A stretch of DNA of 64,000 bases from CAVUPF01 sp963803755 (GTDB taxonomy: Bacteria > Actinomycetota > Thermoleophilia > Solirubrobacterales > 70-9): contig CAWDNP010000012.1 of assembly GCA_963803755.1 (NCBI GenBank), forward strand, positions 340,281 through 404,280, given 5' to 3'. The notes under the pieces are model-generated. The model did no database searches, was not told the DNA's origin, and saw nothing but the letters and a program-made list of their open reading frames with translations. Shown here in pieces: positions 17,252 through 26,232 of this stretch. Numbering within the stretch: the stretch's first letter is position 1; every line of letters starts with the position of its first letter. Made by a program: the position numbers and the translations under genes.

Positions 17252-18250
17252 TCAGGCGGCCGCGGCGGCGGGCAGCTTGCCCTCCACCTCGAGGGTTTCG
17301 CGCAGGCCTTGCTCAAGGCCGCGGGGCTCATAGTCAAGCTCGCGGCTGGCCTTCTCGTGGCTGGCCCAGAAGGTGACGCCGTCGGCAGAGGAGATCAGCT
17401 CGCGCAGGTTGGGCGGCTGGCCCATCATCTTGCCGATCAGCGGTCCGATTGGGACCATCGCCTTCATCAGCGGAGTCGGAATCGCATGCTTGGGCGCCTT
17501 ACGACCGGTCACGCCGGCAACGACCCCGATCGTCTCGCGCATCGTCGTCGCAGGGCCGCTGAGGACGTAGGTCTCGCCGGGCTTGCCCTTGTCGAGCGCG
17601 AGGAGGATCCCGGCCGCGATGTCTTCGACGTGGGAAAGGCAAATCCCCAGCTCCGGGAAGGGGATCAGCGGCATCTTGCCCGAGAGGAACTGGTTGAGCA
17701 GCTCGGCGATCGAGGAGGTATCGCCGGGTCCATAGACGCCTCCCGGCTGGACGATGATGCAGGGCAGGCCCTCATCGCGAATCATCCGCTTGGCGATCTG
17801 GTGGGCCTCCCACTTGGTCTCCTCATAGCAGGAGGTGAACTCCCTGCCGGGGTGCTCGTAGGACTCATCGACGACCTTGCCGTGGGTGTTGCCGAAGGCG
17901 CCGACGGTGGAGACGTAGAGGACCTTGGGGATCTTCGCCTCAAGCGCCGCTCGCAGGACCCGCTCGGTGCCGCCGACGTTGGCCTCGCGCATCGCCGGTC
18001 GCTGGGAGGCCGGGATTCCGATCTCATACATCGCGGCGGCGTGGATCACCGCATCGCAGCTCTCCATCCCCTCGCGGATCGCCTTCGAGTCGCCGAGGTC
18101 CCCGGCGACCAGCTCGCAGCCGAGCGCGGCGGCCCTCTGCCCCTTCTCGGGCGTGCGCACCAGACAGGCGACCTCCTCGCCGCGCTCACGCAGCTGGCGG
18201 ATGACCTCGCCGCCGATGAAGCCCGTACCTCCGGTCACAAAAACCTTCAC
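17252..18250 (-). CDS. NAD-dependent epimerase/dehydratase (extended SDR)
   Basis: Extended short-chain dehydrogenase, 332 residues from the GTG at 18250. The Rossmann motif VTGGTGFIGGEVIRQL is at the N-terminus. A catalytic serine-threonine lies in VLYVSTVGAFG, and YEETKWEAHQIAKR carries the Y-x3-K pair near residue 143. The overall pattern resembles dihydroflavonol reductase and HpnA-type enzymes acting on sugar or isoprenoid substrates. It is divergent from hflX with a 46-bp gap. The substrate is not known. Confidence 0.88.
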   Translation of the reverse strand: MKVFVTGGTGFIGGEVIRQLRERGEEVACLVRTPEKGQRAAALGCELVAGDLGDSKAIREGMESCDAVIHAAAMYEIGIPASQRPAMREANVGGTERVLRAALEAKIPKVLYVSTVGAFGNTHGKVVDESYEHPGREFTSCYEETKWEAHQIAKRMIRDEGLPCIIVQPGGVYGPGDTSSIAELLNQFLSGKMPLIPFPELGICLSHVEDIAAGILLALDKGKPGETYVLSGPATTMRETIGVVAGVTGRKAPKHAIPTPLMKAMVPIGPLIGKMMGQPPNLRELISSADGVTFWASHEKASRELDYEPRGLEQGLRETLEVEGKLPAAAAA

Positions 18251-18282
18251 GGCCCCTAGCCTATCCCGGCGAGGCCGCGGCC

Positions 18283-18288
18283 TACAAT
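18283..18288 (+). promoter_or_regulatory. -10 box (TACAAT) of hflX
   Basis: TACAAT ends 8 nt before the GTG at 18297. It is one of the best -10 matches in the window. Confidence 0.6.
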
Positions 18289-18296
18289 CGGGCCAG

Positions 18297-19622
18297 GTGC
18301 AACGTTCGAGAAACGGCCGCAACACGCAGACGCGCTATGGCGCGGGCGTCTTCAACCCGAGGGCGCGCCAGCGGGCGCTGGCGATCGGCATTGCCGATGG
18401 CCGCGAGGCCGGCGACCCCCTCGCCGAGCTGAAGGAGCTACTGCGCACCGCCGGGGTGGCGATGGCCGGAGAGGCGGTCCAGCAGCGGGCGGCGCCCGAC
18501 CCCGACCGCTACTTCGGTCGCGGCAGGCTCGTCGAGCTGAAGGAACAGATCACCGCCTGCGACGCCAACCTGGTCGCTTGCGATGACGAGCTGGCACCGC
18601 GCCAAGAGCGCAACTTGGAGGCCGCGCTCGAGGTGCCGGTGATCGACCGCACCGCCGTCATCCTCGACATCTTCGCCGACCACGCCCACTCGGCTGAGGG
18701 CAAGCTCCAAGTCGAGCTGGCCCAGCTCGAGTACAACCTGGCGCGGATGCGGGGGCTGTGGACCCACCTCGAGCGGCTCGGAGGCGGGATCGGCACCAGG
18801 GGACCGGGCGAGTCACAGATCGAGACCGACCGGCGTCTCGCCCGCGACCGGATCGCGGCGCTTCGCCATCGCCTGGCGCGGCTGGAGCGCAATCGCGGTG
18901 TGATGCGCGCCCGCCGCGAGCGCTCCTCGATCCCGCGAGTTGCCCTCGCCGGCTACACCAACGCCGGCAAGTCGACTCTGCTGAATGCGATCACCGGGGG
19001 CGAGGCGGGTGTTGGGGACAGGCTCTTTCACACCCTCGACCCGACCACCCGCAGCTTCGAGCTGTCGGGGCGCGACTACCTACTGACCGACACGGTCGGC
19101 TTTATCGAGAAGCTTCCCCACCAGCTGGTCGAGGCGTTCAAGGCGACGCTGGAGGAGACCGCGCTGGCCGACCTGATCGTGCACGTGGTCGACGCGGCGG
19201 CGCCAGAGCGGCGGCGGCTGGTCGATATGAAGGCGGTCGATGACGTGCTGGAGGAGATCGGCGCCGGTGAGAAGCCGCGGTTGCTCGTCCTCAATAAGGC
19301 GGACCTGCTCGCGGAGGGCGCGCGGCAGGAGGTTGGCATCCAGCACCCCGACGCGGTACTGGTCTCGGCCCTGATGGAGGACGGCCTGGATGTTCTGAGG
19401 AAGCGGATCGAGACCGCCTTTGAGGAGACGCTCGCCGAGGTCGAGCTGCTGGTGCCCTACTCGGAGGGCTCGAGGCTGCACGAGCTTCATGAGGTGGCCG
19501 GAGAGCTGGAGCGAACTGAGCGGGAGGACGGTGTGCTTGTGCAGGCGAGAGTGCCGATCGCCGAGATGCACCGGTTCGATGACCTGAGGACTGGCGATAA
19601 AGGCGCGCGGGTCCTGTCATAG
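18297..19622 (+). CDS. hflX: Ribosome-associated GTPase HflX
   Basis: HflX splits or rescues ribosomes under stress. 441 residues from the GTG at 18297. An N-terminal HflX domain (about 50-150) is followed by the glycine-rich GGGIGTRGPGESQIETDRR linker segment. The GTPase domain has G1 GYTNAGKST, G3 DTVGFIEKLPHQL and G4 LNKADLL. An in-frame extension upstream to 17925 lies over the opposite gene and is not translated. The start is fixed by the TACAAT box and the divergent neighbour. Confidence 0.95.
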   Translation: MQRSRNGRNTQTRYGAGVFNPRARQRALAIGIADGREAGDPLAELKELLRTAGVAMAGEAVQQRAAPDPDRYFGRGRLVELKEQITACDANLVACDDELAPRQERNLEAALEVPVIDRTAVILDIFADHAHSAEGKLQVELAQLEYNLARMRGLWTHLERLGGGIGTRGPGESQIETDRRLARDRIAALRHRLARLERNRGVMRARRERSSIPRVALAGYTNAGKSTLLNAITGGEAGVGDRLFHTLDPTTRSFELSGRDYLLTDTVGFIEKLPHQLVEAFKATLEETALADLIVHVVDAAAPERRRLVDMKAVDDVLEEIGAGEKPRLLVLNKADLLAEGARQEVGIQHPDAVLVSALMEDGLDVLRKRIETAFEETLAEVELLVPYSEGSRLHELHEVAGELERTEREDGVLVQARVPIAEMHRFDDLRTGDKGARVLS

Positions 19623-19695
19623 GGGTTAGGGGGCGCGCTGCAGGCTGGGCCGTCCTTGACCCTCCTCATCCATTCCACCCGCGCGAGTGTCCGAA

Positions 19696-19701
19696 TAGGC
19701 T
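19696..19701 (+). promoter_or_regulatory. -10 box (TAGGCT) of dut
   Basis: TAGGCT ends 6 nt before the dut GTG at 19708. Confidence 0.55.
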
Positions 19702-19707
19702 GGCGCT

Positions 19708-20139
19708 GTGAAACTGAAGGCGTCTCTACTTAAGGATGAGGCCGTGCTGCCCACCAGGGCGCATATGGGGGATGCGGGGCTGGACCTGTACTCGTGCGAG
19801 GCGGCGCACATCGGGCCGGGGGAGCGCTGGAGCATTGGAACCGGGATCGCGGTGGAGATCCCGGAGGGCCACGCCGGGTTGGTGCTGCCGCGGTCCGGTC
19901 TCGCTCGCGACCACGGGATCTCACTGCCGAACAGCCCCGGGCTGATCGACTCCGGGTATCGGGGGGAGGTCCGGGTGCTGTTGCTGAACACCGATCCGGC
20001 AGAGACCTTCAAGGTCGAGGCGGGCGACCGGATCGCTCAGTTGGTTCTCGTGCCGATCACGTTCGCCGAGCCGGTCGAGGCAGAGGCGCTCGGTGAGTCC
20101 GCCCGCGGCGACGGCGGCTTCGGCTCCAGCGGCCGTTGA
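19708..20139 (+). CDS. dut: dUTP diphosphatase
   Basis: Trimeric dUTPase that hydrolyses dUTP to dUMP, keeping uracil out of DNA. 143 residues, normal length. The five motifs are visible: AGLDLYS, PRSGLARDHGI, the uracil pocket GLIDSGYRGEV, GDRIAQLVL, and the C-terminal arm RGDGGFGSSGR. The start is GTG at 19708, behind a leaderless-type box. Confidence 0.96.
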   Translation: MKLKASLLKDEAVLPTRAHMGDAGLDLYSCEAAHIGPGERWSIGTGIAVEIPEGHAGLVLPRSGLARDHGISLPNSPGLIDSGYRGEVRVLLLNTDPAETFKVEAGDRIAQLVLVPITFAEPVEAEALGESARGDGGFGSSGR

Positions 20140-20168
20140 TCCCCGCTGAGTCGGCGTCGCACGGTTCG

Positions 20169-20174
20169 TAGAGT
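20169..20174 (+). promoter_or_regulatory. -10 box (TAGAGT) of the MFS gene
   Basis: TAGAGT ends 6 nt before the GTG at 20181. Confidence 0.45.
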
Positions 20175-20180
20175 CCAGTC

Positions 20181-21929
20181 GTGGCCCCGGCTGATCGCTA
20201 CAAGTGGATCGCGCTCTCCAATACGACGCTGGCGGTGCTGCTGGCGACGCTTGACGCCTCGATCACGCTGATCGCGATGCCGGCCATCTTCCGCGGCATC
20301 CACCTCGACCCGCTGATCCCCGCGAACAGCTTCTACCTGCTCTGGATGATCCTCGGCTACCTGGTCGTCTCCAGCGTCCTCATCGTCAGCCTCGGGCGCC
20401 TCGGCGACATGTACGGCCGGGTGCGTATCTACAACCTCGGCTTCGTCATCTACACGGTCGCCTCGCTGCTCTTGGCGGTCGACTGGATGACGGGTCGCGC
20501 CGGCGCCACCTACCTGATCGTCTTCCGCATCGTCCAGGGAGTCGGGGGCGCCTGCCTGCTCGCCAACGCGGCGGCGATCATCACCGACGCCTTCCCGGTC
20601 AACCAGCGCGGCCTAGCGCTGGGGATCAACAACATCGTCGGGGTCAGCGGCCTCTTCGTCGGCCTCATCCTCGGCGGTCTGCTGGCGCCAATCGACTGGC
20701 GCCTCGTCTTCTTGATCTCGGTTCCGGTCGGGCTTTTCGGGACGGTATGGGCGTACCTGAAGCTGGAGGAGCGCAGCCAGCCGCGCCGCGCCTCGATCGA
20801 CTGGTGGGGCAACGCCACCTTCGCGCTCGGCCTGGTCTTGGCGATGGTCGCCGTGACCTACGGGATACGCCCCTATGGCGCTCACCCGACCGGCTGGAGC
20901 AGCCCACGGGTGATCGCATTGCTCACCGCCTCAGTCGCCTCGCTGGCGGCCTTTGTGACGATCGAGAACCGCGTCGCCGAGCCGATGTTCCGGCTCGCCC
21001 TGTTTCGCATCCGGGCCTTTACCTTCGGCACCCTCTCGACCTTCCTCGCCGCCGTTGCCCGTGGAGGGCTGATGTTCATGCTGATCATTTGGCTGCAGGG
21101 CATCTGGCTTCCCGAGCACGGCTACAGCTTCACCGAAACGCCGCTTTGGGCCGGCATCTACATGCTGCCGCTGACCGTGGGGATCCTGATCGCCGGCCCG
21201 GTGTCCGGCTATCTCTCCGATCGCTTCGGTGCCCGCCCTTTTGCCACCGGCGGGATGCTCGGGGCGGCGCTCAGCTTCGGGTTGATGATGCTGCTGCCGA
21301 CCGACTTCACCTACTGGGTCTTCGCGCTGGTGCTGCTGCTCAACGGCGTCTCGATGGGGATGTTCGCCGCGCCCAACCGCGCCGCGGTGATGAACAGCCT
21401 GCCGGCTGCCGATCGGGGGGCCGGGGGCGGGATGAACCAGACCTTCCAGAACTCCGCCCAGGTGCTCTCGATCGGGATCTTCTTCACCTTGCTGATCTTC
21501 GGACTCGCCTCCAACCTGCCGGCGGCGATGGTAAGCGGGCTGCAGTCGCATGGGCTTTCGGCGGGCGCCGCGCAGCGGGTGGCCCACGCGCCGCCGATCT
21601 CGATCCTCTTCGCCGCCTTCCTCGGCTACAACCCGATCCAGCACCTGGTCGGTACGCAGGCGCTCGGGGCGCTGAGCGCCCACGCCCAAGCCCTCCTCAC
21701 CGGCCCGGTCTTCTTCCCCCACCTGATCTCCGCGGCCTTCCGCGACGGGCTCGACACCGCCTTCATCTTCGCGATCGTCGCCTGCCTGGTGGCGGCCGCG
21801 GCCTCGATGCTGCGCGGCGGGCGCTACCGCTACGAGGAGGAGCCGGCGCCGGCCGCTTCCCTGGCGCTCTCGTGGGCGGCGACCTCCAGCGAGTCATCCA
21901 GCGGCGCCAGCTCCGGGCGGGACCCATAG
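20181..21929 (+). CDS. MFS drug-exporter family protein (DHA2, 14-helix type)
   Basis: 582-residue polytopic transporter. Fourteen hydrophobic stretches fit the DHA2 (EmrB/QacA) layout. Motif A appears as GRLGDMYGRVRIYNLG near residue 75, and the motif C region is near residue 150. The last 35 residues are a serine- and alanine-rich cytoplasmic tail. Export of toxic compounds by proton antiport is the family role; the substrate is unknown. The last 100 nt overlap the 3' end of gatD on the other strand. Confidence 0.9.
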   Translation: MAPADRYKWIALSNTTLAVLLATLDASITLIAMPAIFRGIHLDPLIPANSFYLLWMILGYLVVSSVLIVSLGRLGDMYGRVRIYNLGFVIYTVASLLLAVDWMTGRAGATYLIVFRIVQGVGGACLLANAAAIITDAFPVNQRGLALGINNIVGVSGLFVGLILGGLLAPIDWRLVFLISVPVGLFGTVWAYLKLEERSQPRRASIDWWGNATFALGLVLAMVAVTYGIRPYGAHPTGWSSPRVIALLTASVASLAAFVTIENRVAEPMFRLALFRIRAFTFGTLSTFLAAVARGGLMFMLIIWLQGIWLPEHGYSFTETPLWAGIYMLPLTVGILIAGPVSGYLSDRFGARPFATGGMLGAALSFGLMMLLPTDFTYWVFALVLLLNGVSMGMFAAPNRAAVMNSLPAADRGAGGGMNQTFQNSAQVLSIGIFFTLLIFGLASNLPAAMVSGLQSHGLSAGAAQRVAHAPPISILFAAFLGYNPIQHLVGTQALGALSAHAQALLTGPVFFPHLISAAFRDGLDTAFIFAIVACLVAAAASMLRGGRYRYEEEPAPAASLALSWAATSSESSSGASSGRDP

Positions 21930-22579
21930 CGCCGCTTGAGGCCCAGTGCGATCAGGTGGTCCGCGAGCCAGGCGTTCTTGGGGAGGAGGGGGCCGTGCAG
22001 GTAGGTACCGATCAGGTTATGGCGATGGACGCCCTCGAAGCCGTCCTCGCCGTTATTGCCGAACCCCTTGATCACACGGCCGAGGGGCTGCGCCTTCTCG
22101 CCGAGGTAGGTGCGGCCGCCGTGGTTCTCGAAGCCGGCAATCAGGCGCGGACCGGAGCCCAGGTCAGCCTCGATCGCGACGTTGCCGATCAGGCGCGGCC
22201 CGGGCTCGCGGACCGTCTCCAGGTCGGCGAGGCCGAGTCCCGAGAGCCTCTCCTCTCCGAGCTGGTAGCTGTGGCCGAGCAGCTGGTAGCCACCGCAGAC
22301 GGCGAGGAGGACGGCGCCGTCCTCAACCGCCGAACTCAGCGCCTCGCGCTTGCTCTTGACCATGTCGGCGGCGACCATCCGCTGGTCGCGGTCCTGCCCG
22401 CCGCCGATGTAGAAGATGTCATGGGCGCCAGGATCGACGCGCTCGCCGGGTCCTGCGGCCGCGTAGGAGAAGCCGATCCCTCGCCACTCACAGCGTTTCT
22501 GGAGGAAGACGACGTTGCCGCGGTCCGCGTAGATGTTCATCTGGTCGGGATAGAGGGTGAGCAGGCGGAGCTCCATCAC
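21830..22579 (-). CDS. gatD: Lipid II isoglutaminyl synthase, glutaminase subunit GatD
   Basis: GatD releases ammonia from glutamine for MurT, which amidates D-glutamate of lipid II. It is a CobB/CobQ-type class I amidotransferase. The nucleophile cysteine is in LLAVCGGYQLLG near residue 95, and the catalytic histidine lies in IGTYLHGPLLPKN near residue 190. The start MELRLLTLYPDQMNIYADRGN is typical. GTG at 22579 overlaps the upstream stop (GTGA), with ATG at 22576 as alternative. A methyltransferase gene separates it from murT. Its last 100 nt overlap the MFS gene. Confidence 0.93.
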   Translation of the reverse strand: MMELRLLTLYPDQMNIYADRGNVVFLQKRCEWRGIGFSYAAAGPGERVDPGAHDIFYIGGGQDRDQRMVAADMVKSKREALSSAVEDGAVLLAVCGGYQLLGHSYQLGEERLSGLGLADLETVREPGPRLIGNVAIEADLGSGPRLIAGFENHGGRTYLGEKAQPLGRVIKGFGNNGEDGFEGVHRHNLIGTYLHGPLLPKNAWLADHLIALGLKRRYGSRPELAPLDDSLEVAAHESAREAAGAGSSS

Positions 22580-23407
22580 GCGCCCCTCTCCAGCAGGATG
22601 ACCGTCGACCCGACGTGGGCCTCGGTGGCGGGGATCTCGCGGCGACCGACCGGCGCCAGGCCGGCCGCGATCCCCTCGCGCTCAAGCAGCTCGGCGAAGA
22701 GGCGCCGCAACCTGACCTCATCGACCTCCTCGCTCAGCTTCCCCCCCTGGTGAGACGGTCTGCCGCAGGCGCCGAACGATGATCGAGTCGGCGTCAACCC
22801 TGGCGTCGATCGGCAGGCTCGAGTAGACCCACCCGTCGACCTCACAGACATCGGGCAAGGCAGCGCTCCCCGCCTCAAGCGCCGGCATCCGCTCGACAAT
22901 CGCCAGCGCCGCGCGTCCGCCTGATCGCAGGTGCCTAGCCACGCAGCGCAGGCAATCGACCCGCTCCTTTGCCCCCGCGAACAGCTGCACGAGCTGCATG
23001 GGAGCAAGCACCAGCCCGAGTTCGCCCTGCAGTTCAAAGCCCCGTGCGTCACCAATCTCCGCGCGCACAGGCAACCCAGCCGCCCGCTCTCCAAAAGCAG
23101 CAACCAGGCCAGCATCGCAGTCCAGTCCGGTAATCCGATGCCCACACCTCGCCAGGTGTAACCCAACCCGCCCCGTCCCACAACCCAGCTCCAGAATCCG
23201 ACCATCCGCCTGCGCGGCCAGCTCCTCCCACAGCACCAGATCAGCCGTGTAGCTGCCGCACTCGATGTCGTGCCAGACGGCGGATCTGCGTCCATTCGGG
23301 CGGGCGGCGCGGGGGGGCGGGGGGTCGAGTACGACCTCGCCCGCAGCGCCCCACCTCCCCCCGCGACGGGATCCGCCCACCGCACGCATCCGTCCCTCGC
23401 CCGTCAC
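22576..23407 (-). CDS. Class I SAM methyltransferase inside the murT-gatD operon (frameshifted)
   Basis: SAM-dependent methyltransferase of about 276 residues. The SAM motif ILELGCGTGRVGLHLAR is near residue 57, with motif II GLDCDAGLVAAF after it. The main frame runs from a GTG at 23407, overlapping the murT stop as GTGA, to the run of seven C at 22741-22747. Six C would join it to the frame that ends at 22576 with VGSTVILLERGA. The repaired length is a whole number of codons. Overlaps at both ends make it part of the lipid II amidation operon. The substrate is unknown. Confidence 0.82.
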
Positions 23408-24786
23408 TTCCAGAACTCCGCGGCCAACCCACGCCCCGCCAGCAGCTTGCGGAGCTCGAGCAACGCCGTGTACGTCGGCAGCGCAAAGAGCCGACCTGAA
23501 GCGCCCGCCACGGCCCGGTCGAGTGAGGCCTCGATCCCCGGTTCGACCTCGATCGCATCCTGTGGCCACCCCGCGTACTTCAGCCGCAGCGCCATCTCTG
23601 GCGCCCGCGTCCCGGCGCAGACGGCCCGCCGCACGGAGCCCTCCAGCAGCTCGAAGTCGGCGTCCCAGATCCAGGAGACGTCGCGCCCGTCGGCGATCCG
23701 GTCGTTGAGGGCGATCCAGAGGTCAAGGCCCTCGGTTCCGGCCTCTAGGCGCAGCGTGCGCAGCACCTCGTTGGCGCCAGCCGGGTTCTTGACCAGCAGG
23801 ATCGAGACCGGCTTGCCGGCGACCTCGATTGTCTCGACCCGCCCAAACGCCGCTCGCATCCCGCCCAGGGCGGCTGCGATCCGCTCGGCGCCGACGCCCA
23901 GCTCGATCCCCGCCGCGACCGCTGCCAGCGCGTTGTAGACGTTGTAGAGGCCGGGGAGGGGGAGGTCGAGTCGCAGCTCCCCGGTCGGCGTGCGGACCGC
24001 GATCCGCGAGCCGTCCATGCCGCGCAGCTCGATCTCCGTCGCCGCCACGTCGGGCCGGGGGCGGGCGGCGCCGCAGTTGAGGCACGAGTAGTGGCCGAGG
24101 TGGCCGACAAAGGCCCGCTCGTAGGCGAAGGGGTGCCCGCAGCGGCGGCAGTGCTTGGCGTCGAAGGCGTGCTGGAGCTCATCGAGCGCCTGGCTCGCGT
24201 CCTCGATCCCGAAGTAGACGATGCCCTCGCGCGGGCGCTCCTCGGAGTCGCGGCCGAGGTCGGCGATCAGTGGGTCATCGGCGTTGAGCGCGAAGCGGGT
24301 CGCCCCGGCGCGCTCGGCGAGTACCCCCGCCCACTCGTCGGCCAGCGCCTCCATCTCCCCGTAGCGGTCGAGCTGGTCGCGGAAGAGGTTGCCGAGGACG
24401 ATCAGCGATGGGTCGAGCTGCGCCGCGACCCGCGGCAGCCAGGCCTCATCGACCTCGAACAGGCCCTCGCGGCCGTCCTGCTCCAGCAGCGCGGTGGCGA
24501 CTCCCCAGGTCATGTTCGAGCCGGCCCGGTTGTGGACCGGGCGGCGCCCGTCAGCGGCGAGCACCGCGGCGATCATCCCGGCCGTCGTCGTCTTGCCGTT
24601 GGTGGCACTGACGATCGTCGTACCCCGGTCCAGCCCGGCACCGAGCCTGGCGATCGCCTCGGGGTCAAGGTGAAGCAGCACCCGGCCGGGGAGGGTCGTG
24701 CCCCCGCCGCGCCCGCTGGCGCGGCTGGCGGCGCCGATCGCGCGCGCCGCGGCCACCTTGGCCCCGAACAGCGCCCCGCTACTCAC
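23404..24786 (-). CDS. murT: Lipid II isoglutaminyl synthase, MurT subunit
   Basis: Mur-ligase-like subunit that amidates the D-glutamate carboxylate of lipid II with ATP and GatD-supplied ammonia. 460 residues. The P-loop is in VSATNGKTTTAGMIA near residue 60. Zinc-ribbon cysteines are in CRRCGHPF and YSCLNCGAARP (about 214-240), typical of MurT. The C-terminal DUF1727 domain covers about 315-440. GTG at 24786 overlaps the stop of the kinase-like gene by 8 nt. The product of the DAP pathway enters the same peptidoglycan. Confidence 0.95.
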   Translation of the reverse strand: MSSGALFGAKVAAARAIGAASRASGRGGGTTLPGRVLLHLDPEAIARLGAGLDRGTTIVSATNGKTTTAGMIAAVLAADGRRPVHNRAGSNMTWGVATALLEQDGREGLFEVDEAWLPRVAAQLDPSLIVLGNLFRDQLDRYGEMEALADEWAGVLAERAGATRFALNADDPLIADLGRDSEERPREGIVYFGIEDASQALDELQHAFDAKHCRRCGHPFAYERAFVGHLGHYSCLNCGAARPRPDVAATEIELRGMDGSRIAVRTPTGELRLDLPLPGLYNVYNALAAVAAGIELGVGAERIAAALGGMRAAFGRVETIEVAGKPVSILLVKNPAGANEVLRTLRLEAGTEGLDLWIALNDRIADGRDVSWIWDADFELLEGSVRRAVCAGTRAPEMALRLKYAGWPQDAIEVEPGIEASLDRAVAGASGRLFALPTYTALLELRKLLAGRGLAAEFWK

Positions 24787-25669
24787 CCGGCGGGGCCAGC
24801 ACGCTCAGCGCGCGCGGCAGCAGGCGCAGCGAGGCGGGCAGGTCGGTCAGGTGCTCGCCGTCGGCGTAGACAGCCAGTGGCCGGCTGGCGCTCAGCTCCA
24901 GGCGCGAGGCGCGGAAAACACGCACCTCGTCCTCCTCGACGTGGGTGCCCTTGAACACCTTGGGCAGGTTACCCAGGAACTTCAGCTTCCCCACTTCGCC
25001 GATCGTGACGACGTCGAACTCGCCGTCTGCGAGGTCGGCGTCAGGGGCGATGAACATTCCCCCACCGTAGGCCCTGCTGTTGGCTGCTGAGACCGAGTAC
25101 CCGGCGAAACGGATCCGCTCCTCGCCGACCCCGACCGTGAAGCGCACCGGCTTCCACCGCGCCAGGGCGCGCAGCGCCGCCCAGGCGTAGACCAGGTTGC
25201 CGCGCAGGAGCCTCGACTCGTTGGCGATCCGGTTGGCCTCGGACTCAAACCCGGCGCTGGCGATGCCGAGGAAGCGGTGCCCGTTCGCCTCGCCGACGTC
25301 GATCTCACGCGCATGACCGGCGATGAGGACCTCGACCGCTCCCTCCGGCTCATCGGGAATGCCGAGCACGCGGGCGAGGTCGTTGCCGCGACCGCCGGGG
25401 AGGATCCCAAGCGGCGTCTGGGACCCGGCCATCGCCCCGCCGATTGCCCCGATCAGCCCGTCGCCGCTCATCACCACCGGCACCTCGCCGGCCTCCACCG
25501 CGAGCAGTGCCTGCTCGACTCCGTGCTCGAGGCCGCGGGTCCGCTGCACCCTGAAGTCGATCCGCCGTACGTCCAACGCCGCCTCGACTCGCGGCAGCAG
25601 CCGCAATGCCTTGCCCCTGGCCGAGGCAGGGTTGACCAGCACCGCCAGCGGCATTCCCTCGATTCCCAT
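24779..25669 (-). CDS. Diacylglycerol kinase-like lipid kinase
   Basis: DAGK/YegS-type lipid kinase, 296 residues from ATG 25669 (MGIEGMPLAVLVNPASARGK). The nucleotide-binding signature is VMSGDGLIGAIGGAMAG near residue 63, with GGRGNDLARVLGI after it. The C-terminal beta-sandwich has ADGEFDVVTIGEVGK and ADGEHLTDLPASL. Family role: phosphorylation of diacylglycerol or a related lipid at the membrane. A longer in-frame extension to 25891 has poor coding character. TAGGCT lies 10 nt before the chosen start. It belongs to the murT-gatD operon. Confidence 0.9.
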   Translation of the reverse strand: MGIEGMPLAVLVNPASARGKALRLLPRVEAALDVRRIDFRVQRTRGLEHGVEQALLAVEAGEVPVVMSGDGLIGAIGGAMAGSQTPLGILPGGRGNDLARVLGIPDEPEGAVEVLIAGHAREIDVGEANGHRFLGIASAGFESEANRIANESRLLRGNLVYAWAALRALARWKPVRFTVGVGEERIRFAGYSVSAANSRAYGGGMFIAPDADLADGEFDVVTIGEVGKLKFLGNLPKVFKGTHVEEDEVRVFRASRLELSASRPLAVYADGEHLTDLPASLRLLPRALSVLAPPGE

Positions 25670-25679
25670 CGGCCCCGGC

Positions 25680-25685
25680 AGCCTA
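25680..25685 (-). promoter_or_regulatory. -10 box (TAGGCT) of the lipid kinase gene
   Basis: On the minus strand TAGGCT ends 10 nt before the ATG at 25669. It supports this start over the longer reading. Confidence 0.4.
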
Positions 25686-25700
25686 AATGGCGGGGATGGT

Positions 25701-26231
25701 TCAGCCGCCGTCGCCGAGGCGGCCGACGAAGAAGTTGCCGTCGCCCGCCTCGGCGGCCTCGACCTGCTCGACCCCGTGGCGGGCGAGACGCCGTCGCAGC
25801 CGCGCAGCCGTCTCGCGAAAGGGGCCCCGCGGCCGGCTCGACCGGGCGAGGATGAGATAGCCGCCCGGGCGCAGTACCCGCGCGATCTCAACCGCCGAGG
25901 GCCGTGCGTCGAGCTGGGCGACGAGGTCGAAGAAGTCGTCGGGATAGGGGAGGGCCGCGGCCCTTCCGGCCTTGAAGGCGACGCGCCCCTCGGGGTCGAG
26001 TCCGACTCGGGCGGTCGCCTTGCGGATCAGCGCCTCCGAGGTGTCGACGCCGCGCACCCGAGCCCGGGGGAACTCCCGGGCGAGGAACAGCGCTGCCTCC
26101 CCGTCCCCGCAGCCGACCACCAGGACGCGCTCGGGGGAGCGGTTGACGCGCAGAGCGGCGGCGGCCAGCGGTGTGAGTGGCGGCGAGGGCAAGGCCCTGA
26201 TGATCGCAATCGGACGCCGCCCGGGGATCAT
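25701..26231 (-). CDS. Class I SAM methyltransferase
   Basis: 176-residue SAM-dependent methyltransferase. Motif I VLVVGCGDGEAALFLAR is near residue 42, motif II RGVDTSEALIRKA follows, and LPYPDDFFDLV precedes the post-I segment. VLRPGGYLILARS near residue 126 is the usual motif III. The Methyltransf_11 subtype is likely. The start at 26231 is only 16 bp from the divergent cyclophilin start, so the promoter of each lies within the other's 5' end. Substrate unknown. Confidence 0.85.
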   Translation of the reverse strand: MIPGRRPIAIIRALPSPPLTPLAAAALRVNRSPERVLVVGCGDGEAALFLAREFPRARVRGVDTSEALIRKATARVGLDPEGRVAFKAGRAAALPYPDDFFDLVAQLDARPSAVEIARVLRPGGYLILARSSRPRGPFRETAARLRRRLARHGVEQVEAAEAGDGNFFVGRLGDGG

Positions 26232-26232
26232 C

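Noticed and set aside
17925..18296. Upstream extension of hflX
   Set aside because: Lies opposite the SDR gene and before the TACAAT box; the sequence is low-complexity shadow.
20747..22753. 668-residue plus-strand open frame across the MFS gene and gatD region
   Set aside because: Arginine/proline-rich shadow frame of two real genes, without domain sequence. High GC content leaves many such frames open.
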